Shown: positions 9,185-17,909 of the stretch, in pieces
Layout of the letters: each line of letters begins with the position of its first letter
How positions within the stretch are numbered: position 1 is the stretch's first letter
Assembly (NCBI RefSeq): GCF_014054525.1
Contig: NZ_CP059564.1
Coordinates: 1,188,357-1,252,356, forward strand
From: Alysiella filiformis
GTDB lineage: Bacteria; Pseudomonadota; Gammaproteobacteria; Burkholderiales; Neisseriaceae
Direction: 5' to 3'
DNA: 64,000 nt
Program-made: the position numbers and the translations under genes
Notes under the pieces: generated by a model
Told to the model about the DNA's origin: nothing
What the model saw: the letters and a program-made list of their open reading frames with translations, nothing else
Database searches by the model: none

Positions 9185-9481
9185 TTATTGGGGCAAACCC
9201 ATGCGTTTCAAATACATGCCTGTGCCGTAAATCAGGCTGCCCAACAAACCCAATAGCACAAAAATCACGCCTTTTTTTCGTGCGTTGGGGCAAACCCAAT
9301 ACACGCTCAAACTGAAACTGAAAAACAGCGACATTGCCACCCATTTCATTTGGGGGGTGTTGGCGTAGCGGTCTAGGGTGTGGGTTTCGCTCAACATCAC
9401 ATACATTTGCCACACCACCGCCAACACCAGCAGCACCATGCCGCTCAATAGGCAAATCAATGCCCAATCCAATATACTCAT
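9185..9481 (-). CDS. Small membrane protein of unknown function
   Basis: 98 residues starting at the ATG at 9481. There are three hydrophobic segments: about residues 7-30, 50-67 and 72-90, the last two separated by CPNARKKG. Not recognised. It shares the divergent gap with the TauE/SafE exporter gene; a signal-type start and the membrane segments make it a likely real gene. Confidence 0.6.
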   Translation of the reverse strand: MSILDWALICLLSGMVLLVLAVVWQMYVMLSETHTLDRYANTPQMKWVAMSLFFSFSLSVYWVCPNARKKGVIFVLLGLLGSLIYGTGMYLKRMGLPQ

Positions 9482-9628
9482 GATGATTTTCCTGTGTTTT
9501 TCAGGTTGCCTAAAAGGGCAATGCTGCCTGAAAAATCCCAAATAAACGCCCAAATTAGGCTGTCTGAAAACGCAATTATAGCCTGAAATGCGTGTACAAT
9601 TTCGCCACACATTTGTAAAGGAAAAAAT

Positions 9629-10435
9629 ATGTGGACATTTGATTTAATCATGGCTTTGCTGCTGGCGGGTGCGGCGGCAGGTTTTTTGGCAGGCTTGTTG
9701 GGCGTGGGCGGTGGCACGATTATTGTGCCGATTGTGCTGTGGCTGTTGCACCAGCAGGGCGTGATTGGCGAATACAATCAACACATTGCCTTGGGGACAT
9801 CGTTTGCGATTATGGTGTTTACCACTTTGTCCAGCGCGTGGGCGCAACACAAGCGGCAGGCAATCAATTGGCACATTGTGCGGTATTTGTCGCCAGCTAT
9901 GGTTGTGGGCAGTTTGGTGGGTTCGGCGGTGGCAAAATATTTGCCCACGGCGTTTTTGCAAGGTTTTTTTATTGTGTTTTTGTATGTGATTTCGGTGCAG
10001 ATGTTGTTGAAATTGAAACCGAAACCCACACGCCAATTACCTCAAAAATGGGGTTTATTGGGGGCAGGTAAAGTGATTGGTTTGTTGTCCAGTTGGGTGG
10101 GGATTGGTGGTGGTTCGCTTTCCGTTCCCTTTATGGTGTATTGCAATGTGCCGATGCACATGGCAACAGGCACTTCGGCGGCTTTGGCTTGGGCGATGTC
10201 GGTGTCGGGATTGTTGGGTTTTGTGGCAACGGGCTGGGGCGTGGCAGGGCTGCCTGAACACACTTTGGGATTCATCTATTTGCCTGCGGTGGCGGCATTG
10301 GCGGTGTGTACGATGACTTTCGCCCCTTTGGGCGTGAAGGTGGCACACAAAATGTCGCCCGATAAATTGAAAATGGCAATGGGCATTTTGCTTTTGCTCA
10401 TTGCCACGCAAATGCTTTGGAAAATGATGGGCTAA
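9629..10435 (+). CDS. TauE/SafE family transporter
   Basis: Inner-membrane protein of 268 residues with about eight hydrophobic segments. The N-terminal AGFLAGLLGVGGGTIIVPIV and the internal repeat ISSWVGIGGGSLSVPFM-like segment (from about residue 150) form the duplicated glycine-rich signature of the family. Members export sulfite, sulfoacetate or related anions; the substrate here cannot be told. The ribosome site AAAGGAAAA precedes the ATG. An in-frame uptake-sequence remnant encodes part of a loop near GLPEHT. Confidence 0.9.
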   Translation: MWTFDLIMALLLAGAAAGFLAGLLGVGGGTIIVPIVLWLLHQQGVIGEYNQHIALGTSFAIMVFTTLSSAWAQHKRQAINWHIVRYLSPAMVVGSLVGSAVAKYLPTAFLQGFFIVFLYVISVQMLLKLKPKPTRQLPQKWGLLGAGKVIGLLSSWVGIGGGSLSVPFMVYCNVPMHMATGTSAALAWAMSVSGLLGFVATGWGVAGLPEHTLGFIYLPAVAALAVCTMTFAPLGVKVAHKMSPDKLKMAMGILLLLIATQMLWKMMG

Positions 10436-10472
10436 TTTTTAACGTCAGTTTGAGATAAGGCACTGTTAATTT

Positions 10473-10624
10473 GAAACCTTTGCAAAACTCGGTTTGTAGG
10501 GGCAGATTTCATATCTGCCCCGTTTAGGTTCGCAGAAATTTTCATTCTTATCAATAAATTGAAAAAAGGGCGGATATGAAATCCGCCCCTACGTCAGTTT
10601 AAAAGTAGGTTTTGCAAAGGTTTC
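10473..10624. mobile_element. Complete MITE-like element, family A
   Basis: 152 bp bounded by perfect 16-bp inverted ends, GAAACCTTTGCAAAAC (10473-10488) and GTTTTGCAAAGGTTTC (10609-10624). The flanks are AATTT on both sides (10468-10472 and 10625-10629), a 5-bp target duplication. Inside are two hairpins of the GGGGCAGATTTCATATCTGCCCC type. It has no coding capacity, so a transposase would have to be supplied in trans. Together with family B it fills the gap 10436-10773, where no gene is seen. Confidence 0.85.
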
Positions 10625-10640
10625 AATTTGCCAACAAACC

Positions 10641-10726
10641 AGCCCTCTCAACCAATGGGAAAGCGTTGGAGAGAGGGCTATTGAGCCGCAACCCTCTCCC
10701 CAGCCCTCTCCCATAGGGAGAGGGAG
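10641..10726. repeat. Paired palindromic repeat, family B
   Basis: Two palindromes: AGCCCTCTC with GAGAGAGGGCT (10641-10679), and CCCTCTCCC with AGGGAGAGGG (10704-10724). Similar pairs occur at 12515, 12739, 20981, 40478 and 47324. Confidence 0.8.
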
Positions 10727-10773
10727 TAAATTACTTCAATTTATCAATGATTTTTATCACGAACTCACGTTTT

Positions 10774-11640
10774 TTACTGTTTGTCGCCCCAATCTTCGCG
10801 GATTTGCTTGGCTGCCTGAAAATAATCGCGCAATGCGGCTTTGTTGCCCGATTTCAGGCAGCCTGAAAGATACGCCAACTGATTTTGTTGTGCTGCAATC
10901 AAATCCAGCATACTGCTTTGATTTGCCAGCATAATGTCTGCCCACATTTCGGGATTGCTGGCGGCAATGCGCGTGAAATCCCGAAAACCGCTCCCAGCAA
11001 AATCCAAATAATGTGCGCCTTTGGGGTGGTCAAGCATTTGATGAACATAGGCAAATGCCAACAAATGCGGCAAATGCGACACCGCCGCAAAAATCTCATC
11101 GTGTTCATCGGCTGGCATGATGTGGGTGTGTGCGCCCACGCTTTGCCACAATTTCGCCACCGTGTTCAGGCAGGCTGAATCTTGCTGTTCGTGCGGACAC
11201 AAAATCAATTTTTTGTTTTGATACAAGGCAAATTGCGCCGCCAACGCGCCACTTCGGTCAGAACCTGCAATCGGGTGGCTTGCCACGCAACGCGCAAAAT
11301 GACGCGGCAAATGCTGCCTGAAAGCCTCAATCGCAGAAACTTTGGTGCTGCCCACATCGCTCACAATGGCGTGTTCAGGCAGCCATGTTGCCAATTTGGC
11401 GCAAATGGACGGCAAAGTCGCCACAGGCGTGGCAACGACCACCCAATCTGCCGATGAAATGGCTTCGGCACAAATTTCGCCAAATGCGCGGTCTATAACG
11501 TGGCGTTCCAGAGCGCGATTGAGGTTTTCGCTATCCAAATCAATGCCATAAACGGTTTGGACTTGCTTGTGGCGTTTCAAATCCAGCACCAGCGAGCCGC
11601 CAATCAAACCCACGCCAATTAAAGTGATTTGCCGCAACAT
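10774..11640 (-). CDS. tyrA: Prephenate dehydrogenase
   Basis: Tyrosine branch enzyme: oxidative decarboxylation of prephenate to 4-hydroxyphenylpyruvate with NAD(P). The 288 residues form a single-domain enzyme without chorismate mutase. The Rossmann loop IGVGLIGGSL is at the N-terminus, VATPVATLPS follows, and the catalytic-region SHPIAGSDRSG lies near residue 125. The ATG at 11640 overlaps the TGA of the upstream exonuclease gene as TGATG, pointing to translational coupling. One in-frame uptake sequence encodes LSGCLKSGN near the end. Confidence 0.95.
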   Translation of the reverse strand: MLRQITLIGVGLIGGSLVLDLKRHKQVQTVYGIDLDSENLNRALERHVIDRAFGEICAEAISSADWVVVATPVATLPSICAKLATWLPEHAIVSDVGSTKVSAIEAFRQHLPRHFARCVASHPIAGSDRSGALAAQFALYQNKKLILCPHEQQDSACLNTVAKLWQSVGAHTHIMPADEHDEIFAAVSHLPHLLAFAYVHQMLDHPKGAHYLDFAGSGFRDFTRIAASNPEMWADIMLANQSSMLDLIAAQQNQLAYLSGCLKSGNKAALRDYFQAAKQIREDWGDKQ

Positions 11641-12431
11641 CACAACCAAGCGTCCAAAAATTCAGCCCAATGGGCTTTTTCATCTGCCAATTCAACAAGG
11701 TATTCGTGCAATTTTTCCACTTCGTGTTCGTATTCTTGTGGATTGAGTGCGCCTGTCATCAATCTGAATCTTTGGTAAACAAGGTAGGTGTTTGCCACAT
11801 CGGTTTCGCAATAATCGCGGATTTCGTTGATTTTGCCGTCCAAAAAGGCTTGCCAAACTTGGCTGCCGTCCATGCCCATTTTGCCGACAAAGCCGCACAT
11901 TTTCGCCAAATCGTCCAAAGGCGCATTGGCGCGACCTGTGTACATTGCCAACAAATCCATCAAATCACAATGGCGCGAATGGTAGCGGCTTATGTAGTTG
12001 TTCCATTTGAAATCTTTGCTGTCGCGGAAATCGCCATCGCCCATGTCCCAATAACGCGCAGCCTGAATGCCGTGCACCAAAGCGCGATAGTGCAACACGG
12101 GCAAGTCAAAACCGCCGCCGTTCCAGCTCACGAGCTGTGGCGTGTATTTGTCAATCAATTTGAAAAATTCGGCGATGGTTTCGCTTTCGCTGCTGTCGGG
12201 TTTGCCGAGTGTGCCGATGTGGATTTTGTCGCCCCAACGCAGGCAGCATGAAATTGCCACAATTTTGTGCAAATGATGGGGCATGAAATCGCTGCCCGTT
12301 TTCGCACGGCGTTGTTGGAAGGCGTATTCGGCAACTTCCGCGTCCGTTAGGCTTTCAGGCAGCTTTTCCAGCAGGCGAATGGCGGCTGTGTCGGGTATGG
12401 TTTCAATGTCAAATGTGAGTATGGGGGTCAT
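11640..12431 (-). CDS. PolB-type 3'-5' exonuclease (DEDDy)
   Basis: A 263-residue predicted exonuclease related to the proofreading domain of DNA polymerase B (WlaX-like). Exo I is LTFDIETIPD (Asp and Glu metal ligands), Exo II is SWNGGGFDLPVL, and Exo III is IRDYCETDVANTYLVY with the Tyr-x3-Asp pattern. The biological substrate is unknown. It is the first gene of a coupled pair with tyrA, an odd functional pairing. An uptake sequence in the reverse frame encodes part of the N-terminal region. Confidence 0.85.
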   Translation of the reverse strand: MTPILTFDIETIPDTAAIRLLEKLPESLTDAEVAEYAFQQRRAKTGSDFMPHHLHKIVAISCCLRWGDKIHIGTLGKPDSSESETIAEFFKLIDKYTPQLVSWNGGGFDLPVLHYRALVHGIQAARYWDMGDGDFRDSKDFKWNNYISRYHSRHCDLMDLLAMYTGRANAPLDDLAKMCGFVGKMGMDGSQVWQAFLDGKINEIRDYCETDVANTYLVYQRFRLMTGALNPQEYEHEVEKLHEYLVELADEKAHWAEFLDAWL

Positions 12432-12514
12432 GGAAAAATCCTTGTTTTGAATGATGAAATGCTTTTTCAGGCAGCCTTGCAGTGTATGATAATTTTTGAT
12501 GGTGCCGCAAACCT

Positions 12515-12612
12515 ACTCCCTCCCCCTGTGAAAGGGGGAGGGCTGGGGTGGGGGTTAGAAAGCCAATGTGCCACCCCCACCCTAACCCTCCCCCGCCAGA
12601 CGGGGGAGGGGA
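12515..12612. repeat. Paired palindromic repeat, family B
   Basis: Two GC-rich palindromes, CCCTCCCCCTGTGAAAGGGGG and the CCCTCCCCCGCCAGACGGGG type, joined by a short AT-poor linker. This copy opens the 810-base gap 12432-13241 after the exonuclease gene. The gap holds repeat families A, B and E and uptake sequences, and no gene that I can support. Confidence 0.8.
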
Positions 12613-12625
12613 CAGATTGCAGGCA

Positions 12626-12952
12626 GAAACCTTTGCAAAACTCAATTCGTAGGGGCAGATTTCATATCTGCCCTTTTTTTCAATTTATTGATAACGCGAT
12701 TTCGGAATAAAAGTGATTGATAAATTTAAGTCACTTTGCTCCCTCTCCCTGTGGGAGAGGGCTGGGGAGAGGGTATGCTGCTCAACAAGCCCTCTCTCCA
12801 ACGCTTTCCCATAGGGAGAGAGGGCAGGTTTGTTGGCAAATTGACAGTGACTTATCCCGAGTTCACGTTATTGATAAAAATAAAAATTTCTGCAATTCTA
12901 AACAGGGCAGATATGAAATCTGCCCCTACAAACCGAGTTTTGCAAAAGTTTC
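12626..12952. mobile_element. Family A element split by a family B repeat
   Basis: The left end GAAACCTTTGCAAAAC (12626-12641) and the right end GTTTTGCAAAAGTTTC (12937-12952) are the family A inverted ends, the right one with a mismatch. A family B palindrome pair (12739-12827) sits in the middle, so the total is 327 bp rather than 152. This looks like one repeat inserted into another. Confidence 0.7.
12739..12827. repeat. Family B palindrome pair nested in family A
   Basis: CCCTCTCCCTGTGGGAGAGGG followed by the GCCCTCTCTCC and GGGAGAGAGGGC pair. It is near-identical in reverse to the copy at 10641-10726. Confidence 0.75.
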
Positions 12953-13029
12953 AGGCAGCCAAATCACTTTTGTTGTGTATCGCAAGGCAGCCTGAAAATG
13001 CTGTTTAGGCTCAAATCTTTGGGTATTCA

Positions 13030-13083
13030 TTGACTTGGCTTGCTTTTTTAAAAAGTCAGTCGCCGAAAGCAACAACCTTATTG
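13030..13083. repeat. Partial copy of repeat family E
   Basis: TTGGCTTGCTTTTTTAAAAA followed by GTCAGTCGCCGAAAGC resembles the fuller copies at 60965-61090 and 63711-63836. A 71-codon frame runs across it but has no family likeness and is not called a gene. Confidence 0.6.
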
Positions 13084-13241
13084 TTTGCAAAACATTTGGA
13101 TTGTAAACGAAAAACGCTTTTCAGGCAGCTTTGCCAAAAAATCGCAAAACATCAACCCCAAAACGAAAAAAATGTAATTTTGTTGGCAAAAAGAATGCGG
13201 CTTGGGCATAATCACGCCTTTCCTTTTGATTATTTTAAAAT

Positions 13242-14092
13242 ATGAAACAGAACATTGCCCTACGCATTTTCACAAGCACCTTAATTTTGGCATTGTCTGC
13301 TTGTGGCGAAACGCCAGCAAGCAAAGCCCAAGCCGCCCCCGTTGCCAAGCCGCCCCCGTTGCCAAGCAGCCCATGCAATCCACCCAAGTGGCAGCCGCAC
13401 CCACCAAAGTGGGTCAAGGTGTGCCAGATGATGTGGCAAAACAAATCGCCAGCACGCTGGAAAAAAATTACGCCGACCAAAAATTGCAAGTCTTGCAAGT
13501 CAATACCACACCCATTGCCAACATTTACGAAGTGGTGATGAACGGCAAACAAATCGCCTACACCGATTCAACCGGCACTTATATGTTTGTGGGCGATTTG
13601 ATTGAAACCACACAAGGTCGCAGCTTAACCGAAGAACGCAAATCCGATTTGAACGTGATTGATTTTGGCAGCCTGCCTTTGGACAAAGCCATTAAAGAAG
13701 TACGCGGTAACGGTAAATTGGTGGTGGCGGCGTTTTCCGACCCCGACTGCCCATTCTGCAAACGCTTGGAGCGCGAATTGGCAAAAATGACCGATGTAAC
13801 CATCTACAATTTCATGATGCCGATTGATTCGTTGCACCCCAATGGTCGCCGCAAAGCCGTGCAAATCATGTGCCAACCCAATCCCACCAAAGCGTGGAAC
13901 GAATGGATGCGCGAAGGCAAAATGCCACCCAAAGTTGCCGAATGCAAAAATCCTGTGAACGAAACCACCGCTTTGGGCGAAAGTTTTGGCTTTAACGGTA
14001 CGCCCACCATGGTGTTCCCAAATGGTAAAGTTCAGGCAGGCTACGCGCCTATGCCGCAATTGGAAGCCATTATCAAACAAAATCAACAGTAA
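13242..14092 (+). pseudogene. dsbC: DsbC-like thiol:disulfide isomerase lipoprotein, frameshifted
   Basis: Periplasmic disulfide isomerase of the DsbC/DsbG type. The start at 13242 gives a lipoprotein signal ending in LSAC, but this frame runs out at 13538. The rest, including the DsbC dimer domain and the thioredoxin motif DPDCPFCKRLE, lies in another frame through 14092. The cause is visible: a perfect 17-bp tandem duplication at 13332-13348 and 13349-13365. Removing one copy restores a continuous reading from AAPVAK into QPMQSTQ. The gene is thus either freshly broken or reversibly switched off by repeat slippage. Confidence 0.88.
13332..13365. repeat. 17-bp tandem duplication in dsbC
   Basis: Two exact copies of GCCGCCCCCGTTGCCAA side by side. 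Seventeen is not a multiple of three, so gain or loss of one copy toggles the reading frame. Confidence 0.95.
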
Positions 14093-14096
14093 TGAT

Positions 14097-14158
14097 TTTT
14101 CAGGCTGCCTTTCAATGCGCGACAAAAATTGTCGTGTGGTAAAAAGCAGCCTGAAAAG
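14097..14158. repeat. Hairpin with uptake sequences at both ends
   Basis: TTTTCAGGCTGCCTTTCAAT with GCGCGACA on the left faces TGTCGTGTGG and GCAGCCTGAAAA on the right. The same uptake-sequence-plus-CGACA design appears at 20401-20536. Confidence 0.6.
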
Positions 14159-14160
14159 CA

Positions 14161-14190
14161 GGGGGAGATGGCATATCTGCCCCCTTTTTT
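14161..14190 (+). terminator. Rho-independent terminator after dsbC
   Basis: GGGGGAGAT pairs with ATCTGCCCCC around the loop GGCAT, with one bulged base, and is followed by six T. Confidence 0.75.
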
Positions 14191-14209
14191 CTTGCCAAAA
14201 AATCATTAA

Positions 14210-14292
14210 ATTGGACATTTTGTCCAATAATGATGTTGATTGTCCAATTCTAATGCCATTGTCTTGCGAATTTTGTCCAAAATATCTAAAAT
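14210..14292 (+). promoter_or_regulatory. leuC promoter with three TTGTCCAA boxes
   Basis: The promoter is TTGCGA (14264-14269), a 17-base spacer and TAAAAT (14287-14292). Three boxes share TTGTCCAA or its complement: a perfect palindrome ATTGGACATTTTGTCCAAT (14210-14228), ATTGTCCAATT (14239-14249) and ATTTTGTCCAAAAT (14270-14283). The last lies exactly in the spacer, the classic position for a repressor. The cognate regulator is not known and is not adjacent. Confidence 0.6.
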
Positions 14293-14327
14293 GCCTGTTT
14301 TCAAATTCACATTCAACGAGAATCATC

Positions 14328-15737
14328 ATGGCACAAGCACAAACCCTTTACGATAAACTCTGGAACAGCCACGTTGTCCGCGAAGAAGAAGACGGCACCG
14401 TTTTGCTCTATATTGACCGCCATTTGGTACACGAAGTAACCAGCCCACAAGCCTTTGAAGGCTTGAAAATGGCAGGACGCAAACTGTGGCGCATTGACAG
14501 CGTGGTTTCCACCGCCGACCACAACGTTCCCACAGGCGAAACCGCACAAGGCATCAAAGACCCCATTTCCAAATTGCAAGTGGATACTTTGGACAGCAAC
14601 ATCAAAGAATTTGGCGCATTGGCGTATTTCCCATTTATGGACGAAAGTCAAGGCATTGTGCATGTGATGGGCCCTGAACAAGGCGCAACTTTACCCGGTA
14701 TGACGGTGGTGTGTGGCGACTCGCACACTTCCACACACGGTGCATTTGGCGCGTTGGCGCACGGCATTGGTACGTCCGAAGTGGAACACACGATGGCAAC
14801 CCAATGTATTACCGCAAAAAAATCCAAATCCATGCTGATTGACGTTTCAGGCAGCCTGAAACAAGGCGTTACCGCCAAAGACGTTGCGCTGTACATCATT
14901 GGACAAATCGGCACGGCAGGCGGCACGGGTTATGCGGTGGAATTTGGCGGTTCGGCAATCCGCAGTTTGAGCATGGAAGGGCGCATGACTTTGTGCAATA
15001 TGGCGATTGAAGCAGGCGCACGAAGCGGCATGGTGGCGGTGGACGAAACCACCATCAACTATGTGAAAGACCGCCCATTTGCCCCCAAAGGCGAAAATTG
15101 GGACAAAGCCGTAGCCTACTGGCGCACTTTGGTTTCAGACGAAGGCGCGGAATTTGACAAAGTTTACCGTTTCAAAGCCGAAGACATTGAACCGCAAGTA
15201 ACTTGGGGAACATCGCCCGAAATGGTGGCAGACGTGAACGGCAAAGTCCCCAATCCAGCCGATGAAACAGACGCAGTCAAACGCGCTGGCATGGAAAGGG
15301 CTTTGGAATACATGGGCTTACAGGCAGGCACGCCTTTGAAAGACATCGCGGTGGACATCGTGTTCATCGGTTCTTGCACCAATTCGCGCATTGAAGATTT
15401 GCGCCAAGCCGCCGCAGTCGCCAAAGGACGCAAAAAAGCCGACAATGTTCAGCGCGTGTTGGTTGTACCGGGGTCTGGCGTGGTCAAAGCGCAAGCGGAA
15501 CGCGAAGGCTTGGACAAAATTTTCTTGGACGCAGGCTTTGAATGGCGCGAACCAGGTTGCTCCATGTGCTTGGCGATGAATGCCGACCGTTTGCAACCAC
15601 AACAGCGTTGCGCGTCCACCTCCAACCGCAATTTTGAAGGTCGTCAAGGCAATGGTGGTCGCACGCATTTGGTTAGCCCAGCGATGGCGGCGGCGGCGGC
15701 GGTTACGGGGCATTTTACCGATATTCGCACGATGTAA
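14328..15737 (+). CDS. leuC: 3-isopropylmalate dehydratase, large subunit
   Basis: Aconitase-type enzyme that isomerises isopropylmalate in leucine synthesis, working with LeuD. The 469 residues are normal. Iron-sulfur ligands are seen in [13 protein letters not shown] (Cys near 347) and [10 protein letters not shown] (near 407 and 410). The ATG at 14328 starts the conserved [10 protein letters not shown]-terminus. An in-frame uptake sequence encodes VSGSLKQG near residue 180. leuD lies 2.4 kb downstream instead of next door. Confidence 0.97.
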   Translation: MAQAQTLYDKLWNSHVVREEEDGTVLLYIDRHLVHEVTSPQAFEGLKMAGRKLWRIDSVVSTADHNVPTGETAQGIKDPISKLQVDTLDSNIKEFGALAYFPFMDESQGIVHVMGPEQGATLPGMTVVCGDSHTSTHGAFGALAHGIGTSEVEHTMATQCITAKKSKSMLIDVSGSLKQGVTAKDVALYIIGQIGTAGGTGYAVEFGGSAIRSLSMEGRMTLCNMAIEAGARSGMVAVDETTINYVKDRPFAPKGENWDKAVAYWRTLVSDEGAEFDKVYRFKAEDIEPQVTWGTSPEMVADVNGKVPNPADETDAVKRAGMERALEYMGLQAGTPLKDIAVDIVFIGSCTNSRIEDLRQAAAVAKGRKKADNVQRVLVVPGSGVVKAQAEREGLDKIFLDAGFEWREPGCSMCLAMNADRLQPQQRCASTSNRNFEGRQGNGGRTHLVSPAMAAAAAVTGHFTDIRTM

Positions 15738-15809
15738 AATGTTTCAGGCAGCCTGAAAGGGTGGAAAATGGGTTTCAGGCTGCCTGATATTCATGATAGG
15801 GGAAAATAT

Positions 15810-16958
15810 ATGGGTTTTGCATATGCTCTTGGATATACTATCCTGATTTATATCATGATTTTTTATATTCTTGGTAGCATTGGTGTTGGGGTTATTTGTT
15901 ATCTCATTACCAATAGAATCATACCATCTGTATTACTTGCTATTATTTGCCTGATTTCCGTACCAACTTATCTGAAAATTACAGATAAAATAGAGAAAGA
16001 AAAATATGCAAAATTAAAACAACAAGAATGGATGCCAGAAGCACACAGACGCAGAAATAATTTATTACACGCTTGTAAAACTGAAAGTAAAATGACCGTT
16101 TATCAAAAAATCCCTGCTCAATCAGGTATTTTTATTGAGGGAAATGAATATAGGTATGGTAGTAGCCACCCTGTGGTAGACAGATTTCTCCCGAAGCAAC
16201 AGAGGGAAGAGATGCAGCAGCAGTTATCTGATTTGCATAAAAAATGTACCAATAATTGTCACGAACAATATGAAGGAGCCATTTCATGGGTAAACCGTGT
16301 TCGGGATAAAGGTAAAGATGAAATTATTAAATTAACAGATGCTGCATTTGTACAAACAGTCCAAGACAATATTAGGGAAAATGAATGGACTGCGAAATAT
16401 TTTACGCCGTATTTTGAAAAAGGTAGGTTGAAAAAAGAGTATATTCTATCTAATACTTATGGTGAAAGCCTAGAACATCCCCTTGAAATGAGATATTTCT
16501 ATATAAGTGGTACAAAAGAATGGTGGCGTGAAGCAGGATTGACACAAGTAGCAAAAGATTGGGCTAGGGATTGGGATAGTCTTAAAGATACAGATATTGT
16601 TCGAAATCCCGTACCTAATCTTCATATTTATGCAACTTATCGTTTGACAATATACGATATTTCCACTGTCGCTGACCGTCAAAAAGGTATTAGGCGTGGG
16701 AGAATTGCATTTGAAGATATTAAAACCAATCAAGTTTTATCAGAATATATTGGTTTTGACATGGCACCTGATGATGAATTTGGCTATCATCGCCCCAGTA
16801 GTTTAAATTGTTTTTCTGATGAAAAACGATGGAATGAATATTTGGAAGATGGTCGTTTGAATCCTGATGATAATGACCCTGTTTTTGAACATTTTTTCAA
16901 TCACGCTGTGGATAAAACCCGAAAAGCTAAAATTAAAAAAGTAACAGTTTTTCCCTAA
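15810..16958 (+). CDS. Unknown membrane-anchored protein, AT-rich
   Basis: 382 residues from the ATG at 15810, chosen for its AGGGGAAAA ribosome site; an upstream frame extension reads through an uptake sequence. Two hydrophobic segments occupy roughly residues 3-30 and 33-52, followed by a charged helix (KITDKIEKEKYAKLKQQEW) and a long soluble C-terminal part rich in Tyr, Trp and Asp. I recognise no domain. Base composition and codon use are clearly more AT-rich than in leuC and leuD around it, which suggests recent arrival. Confidence 0.7.
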   Translation: MGFAYALGYTILIYIMIFYILGSIGVGVICYLITNRIIPSVLLAIICLISVPTYLKITDKIEKEKYAKLKQQEWMPEAHRRRNNLLHACKTESKMTVYQKIPAQSGIFIEGNEYRYGSSHPVVDRFLPKQQREEMQQQLSDLHKKCTNNCHEQYEGAISWVNRVRDKGKDEIIKLTDAAFVQTVQDNIRENEWTAKYFTPYFEKGRLKKEYILSNTYGESLEHPLEMRYFYISGTKEWWREAGLTQVAKDWARDWDSLKDTDIVRNPVPNLHIYATYRLTIYDISTVADRQKGIRRGRIAFEDIKTNQVLSEYIGFDMAPDDEFGYHRPSSLNCFSDEKRWNEYLEDGRLNPDDNDPVFEHFFNHAVDKTRKAKIKKVTVFP

Positions 16959-17024
16959 ATATTTAGTTTTCGTAGGGTGAGCCGTGCGTCCCCCACATTT
17001 TCAGGCAGCCTGAAAAGGAAAAAC

Positions 17025-17252
17025 ATGAAAAAAATCTTTTTATTCAGCAGCATTTTATTGCTCAACGCTTGCGCCAACACCATGCAAGGCGCGTTACAAG
17101 ACACGTCCAACAATATTTATCATGCCACCGAATATGTCCGTCAAAACCCTGATGTGGTGGACAATGCCACGTCCACTTTGAAACGCGGCGGCGAACTCAT
17201 CGGCAAAGGTATGAAAGCCACAGGCGAATATTTGCAAGAAATCACAAAATAA
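17025..17252 (+). CDS. Small lipoprotein, first of a tandem pair
   Basis: 75 residues with a lipoprotein signal ending in LLNAC. The mature part is short and helical, with the phrase YVRQNPDVVDNATSTLKRG. It is a clear paralogue of the next gene (NPDVVDNAT is identical in both). The function is unknown; the layout recalls entericidin-like lipoproteins, but that is only a resemblance of size and type. The ATG at 17025 follows AAGGAAAAAC. Confidence 0.8.
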   Translation: MKKIFLFSSILLLNACANTMQGALQDTSNNIYHATEYVRQNPDVVDNATSTLKRGGELIGKGMKATGEYLQEITK

Positions 17253-17285
17253 ATTTAACCCTCAATTTAAATAAGGAACAGTATC

Positions 17286-17516
17286 ATGAAAAAACAAATC
17301 TTTTTATTGGCAAGTGTGTTATTGCTTAATGGCTGTGCCAGCACTGTAAAAAGTGCCTTGCAAGACACAACCGAGAACATCCAACAAACCACAGAATATA
17401 TCCGTAAAAACCCTGATGTGGTGGATAATGCCACTTCTGTGATGAAAAGCAGCAGCGAATTCATTGGCAAAAGCATGAAAGTAACAGGCGATTTGCTGCA
17501 AAAAATTGCCAAATAA
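17286..17516 (+). CDS. Small lipoprotein, second of a tandem pair
   Basis: 76 residues, signal ending in LLNGC, then an amphipathic helix with YIRKNPDVVDNATSVMKSS. About two thirds of positions match the gene just upstream, so the pair arose by tandem duplication. The ribosome site TAAGGAA lies ahead of the ATG. The spacing of 33 bases suggests a shared transcript. Confidence 0.8.
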   Translation: MKKQIFLLASVLLLNGCASTVKSALQDTTENIQQTTEYIRKNPDVVDNATSVMKSSSEFIGKSMKVTGDLLQKIAK

Positions 17517-17669
17517 GCGCGTTTTTGGCGTGGTTTTTGCTTGTGAAAAGGTGTGTTATGTTTGGGTAGAGTTTGGCTGCCTGAAAACATGGCGTATAAT
17601 GCGCCTTGTTTCGCAGCATTTTAAACATTTTCAAAACACATTTTTTTTAATATTTTTATGGAGTTCATC

Positions 17670-17885
17670 ATGAAAAAAATCGCATTATTGGGCGCAGTTG
17701 CATTTGCTTTGAGCGCGTGTTCCAGCACTTGGAGCGGTGTCAAAAATGACGCATCGCGCGTGGGCGATAAAGTGGAAAACAAATTGGAACGCGCTGGCGA
17801 CAAAGTGGAAAGCCAATGGGAACGCACCAAAGAAGGCACCAAAACCCGTTGGAACAAAACCATTGACGCAATTAAAGCCGATTGA
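17670..17885 (+). CDS. Small helical lipoprotein
   Basis: 71 residues from the ATG at 17670, which has GGAG at proper distance. The signal ends in LSAC. The mature peptide is highly charged and almost all helix, with the repeat RVGDKVENKLERAGDKVES (GDKVE twice, 11 residues apart). It resembles entericidin-type lipoproteins in size and style; the function is unproven. Confidence 0.8.
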   Translation: MKKIALLGAVAFALSACSSTWSGVKNDASRVGDKVENKLERAGDKVESQWERTKEGTKTRWNKTIDAIKAD

Positions 17886-17909
17886 TTTTTAAATATAAAG
17901 GAATACATT

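Noticed and set aside
13030-13245. A 71-codon frame before dsbC
   Set aside because: It starts in repeat E and ends at the dsbC start. Lys- and Gln-rich translation with no likeness to a protein family.
15768-15809. Longer start of the AT-rich gene after leuC
   Set aside because: The extension encodes an uptake sequence and lacks a ribosome site; the ATG at 15810 has AGGGGA at proper distance.
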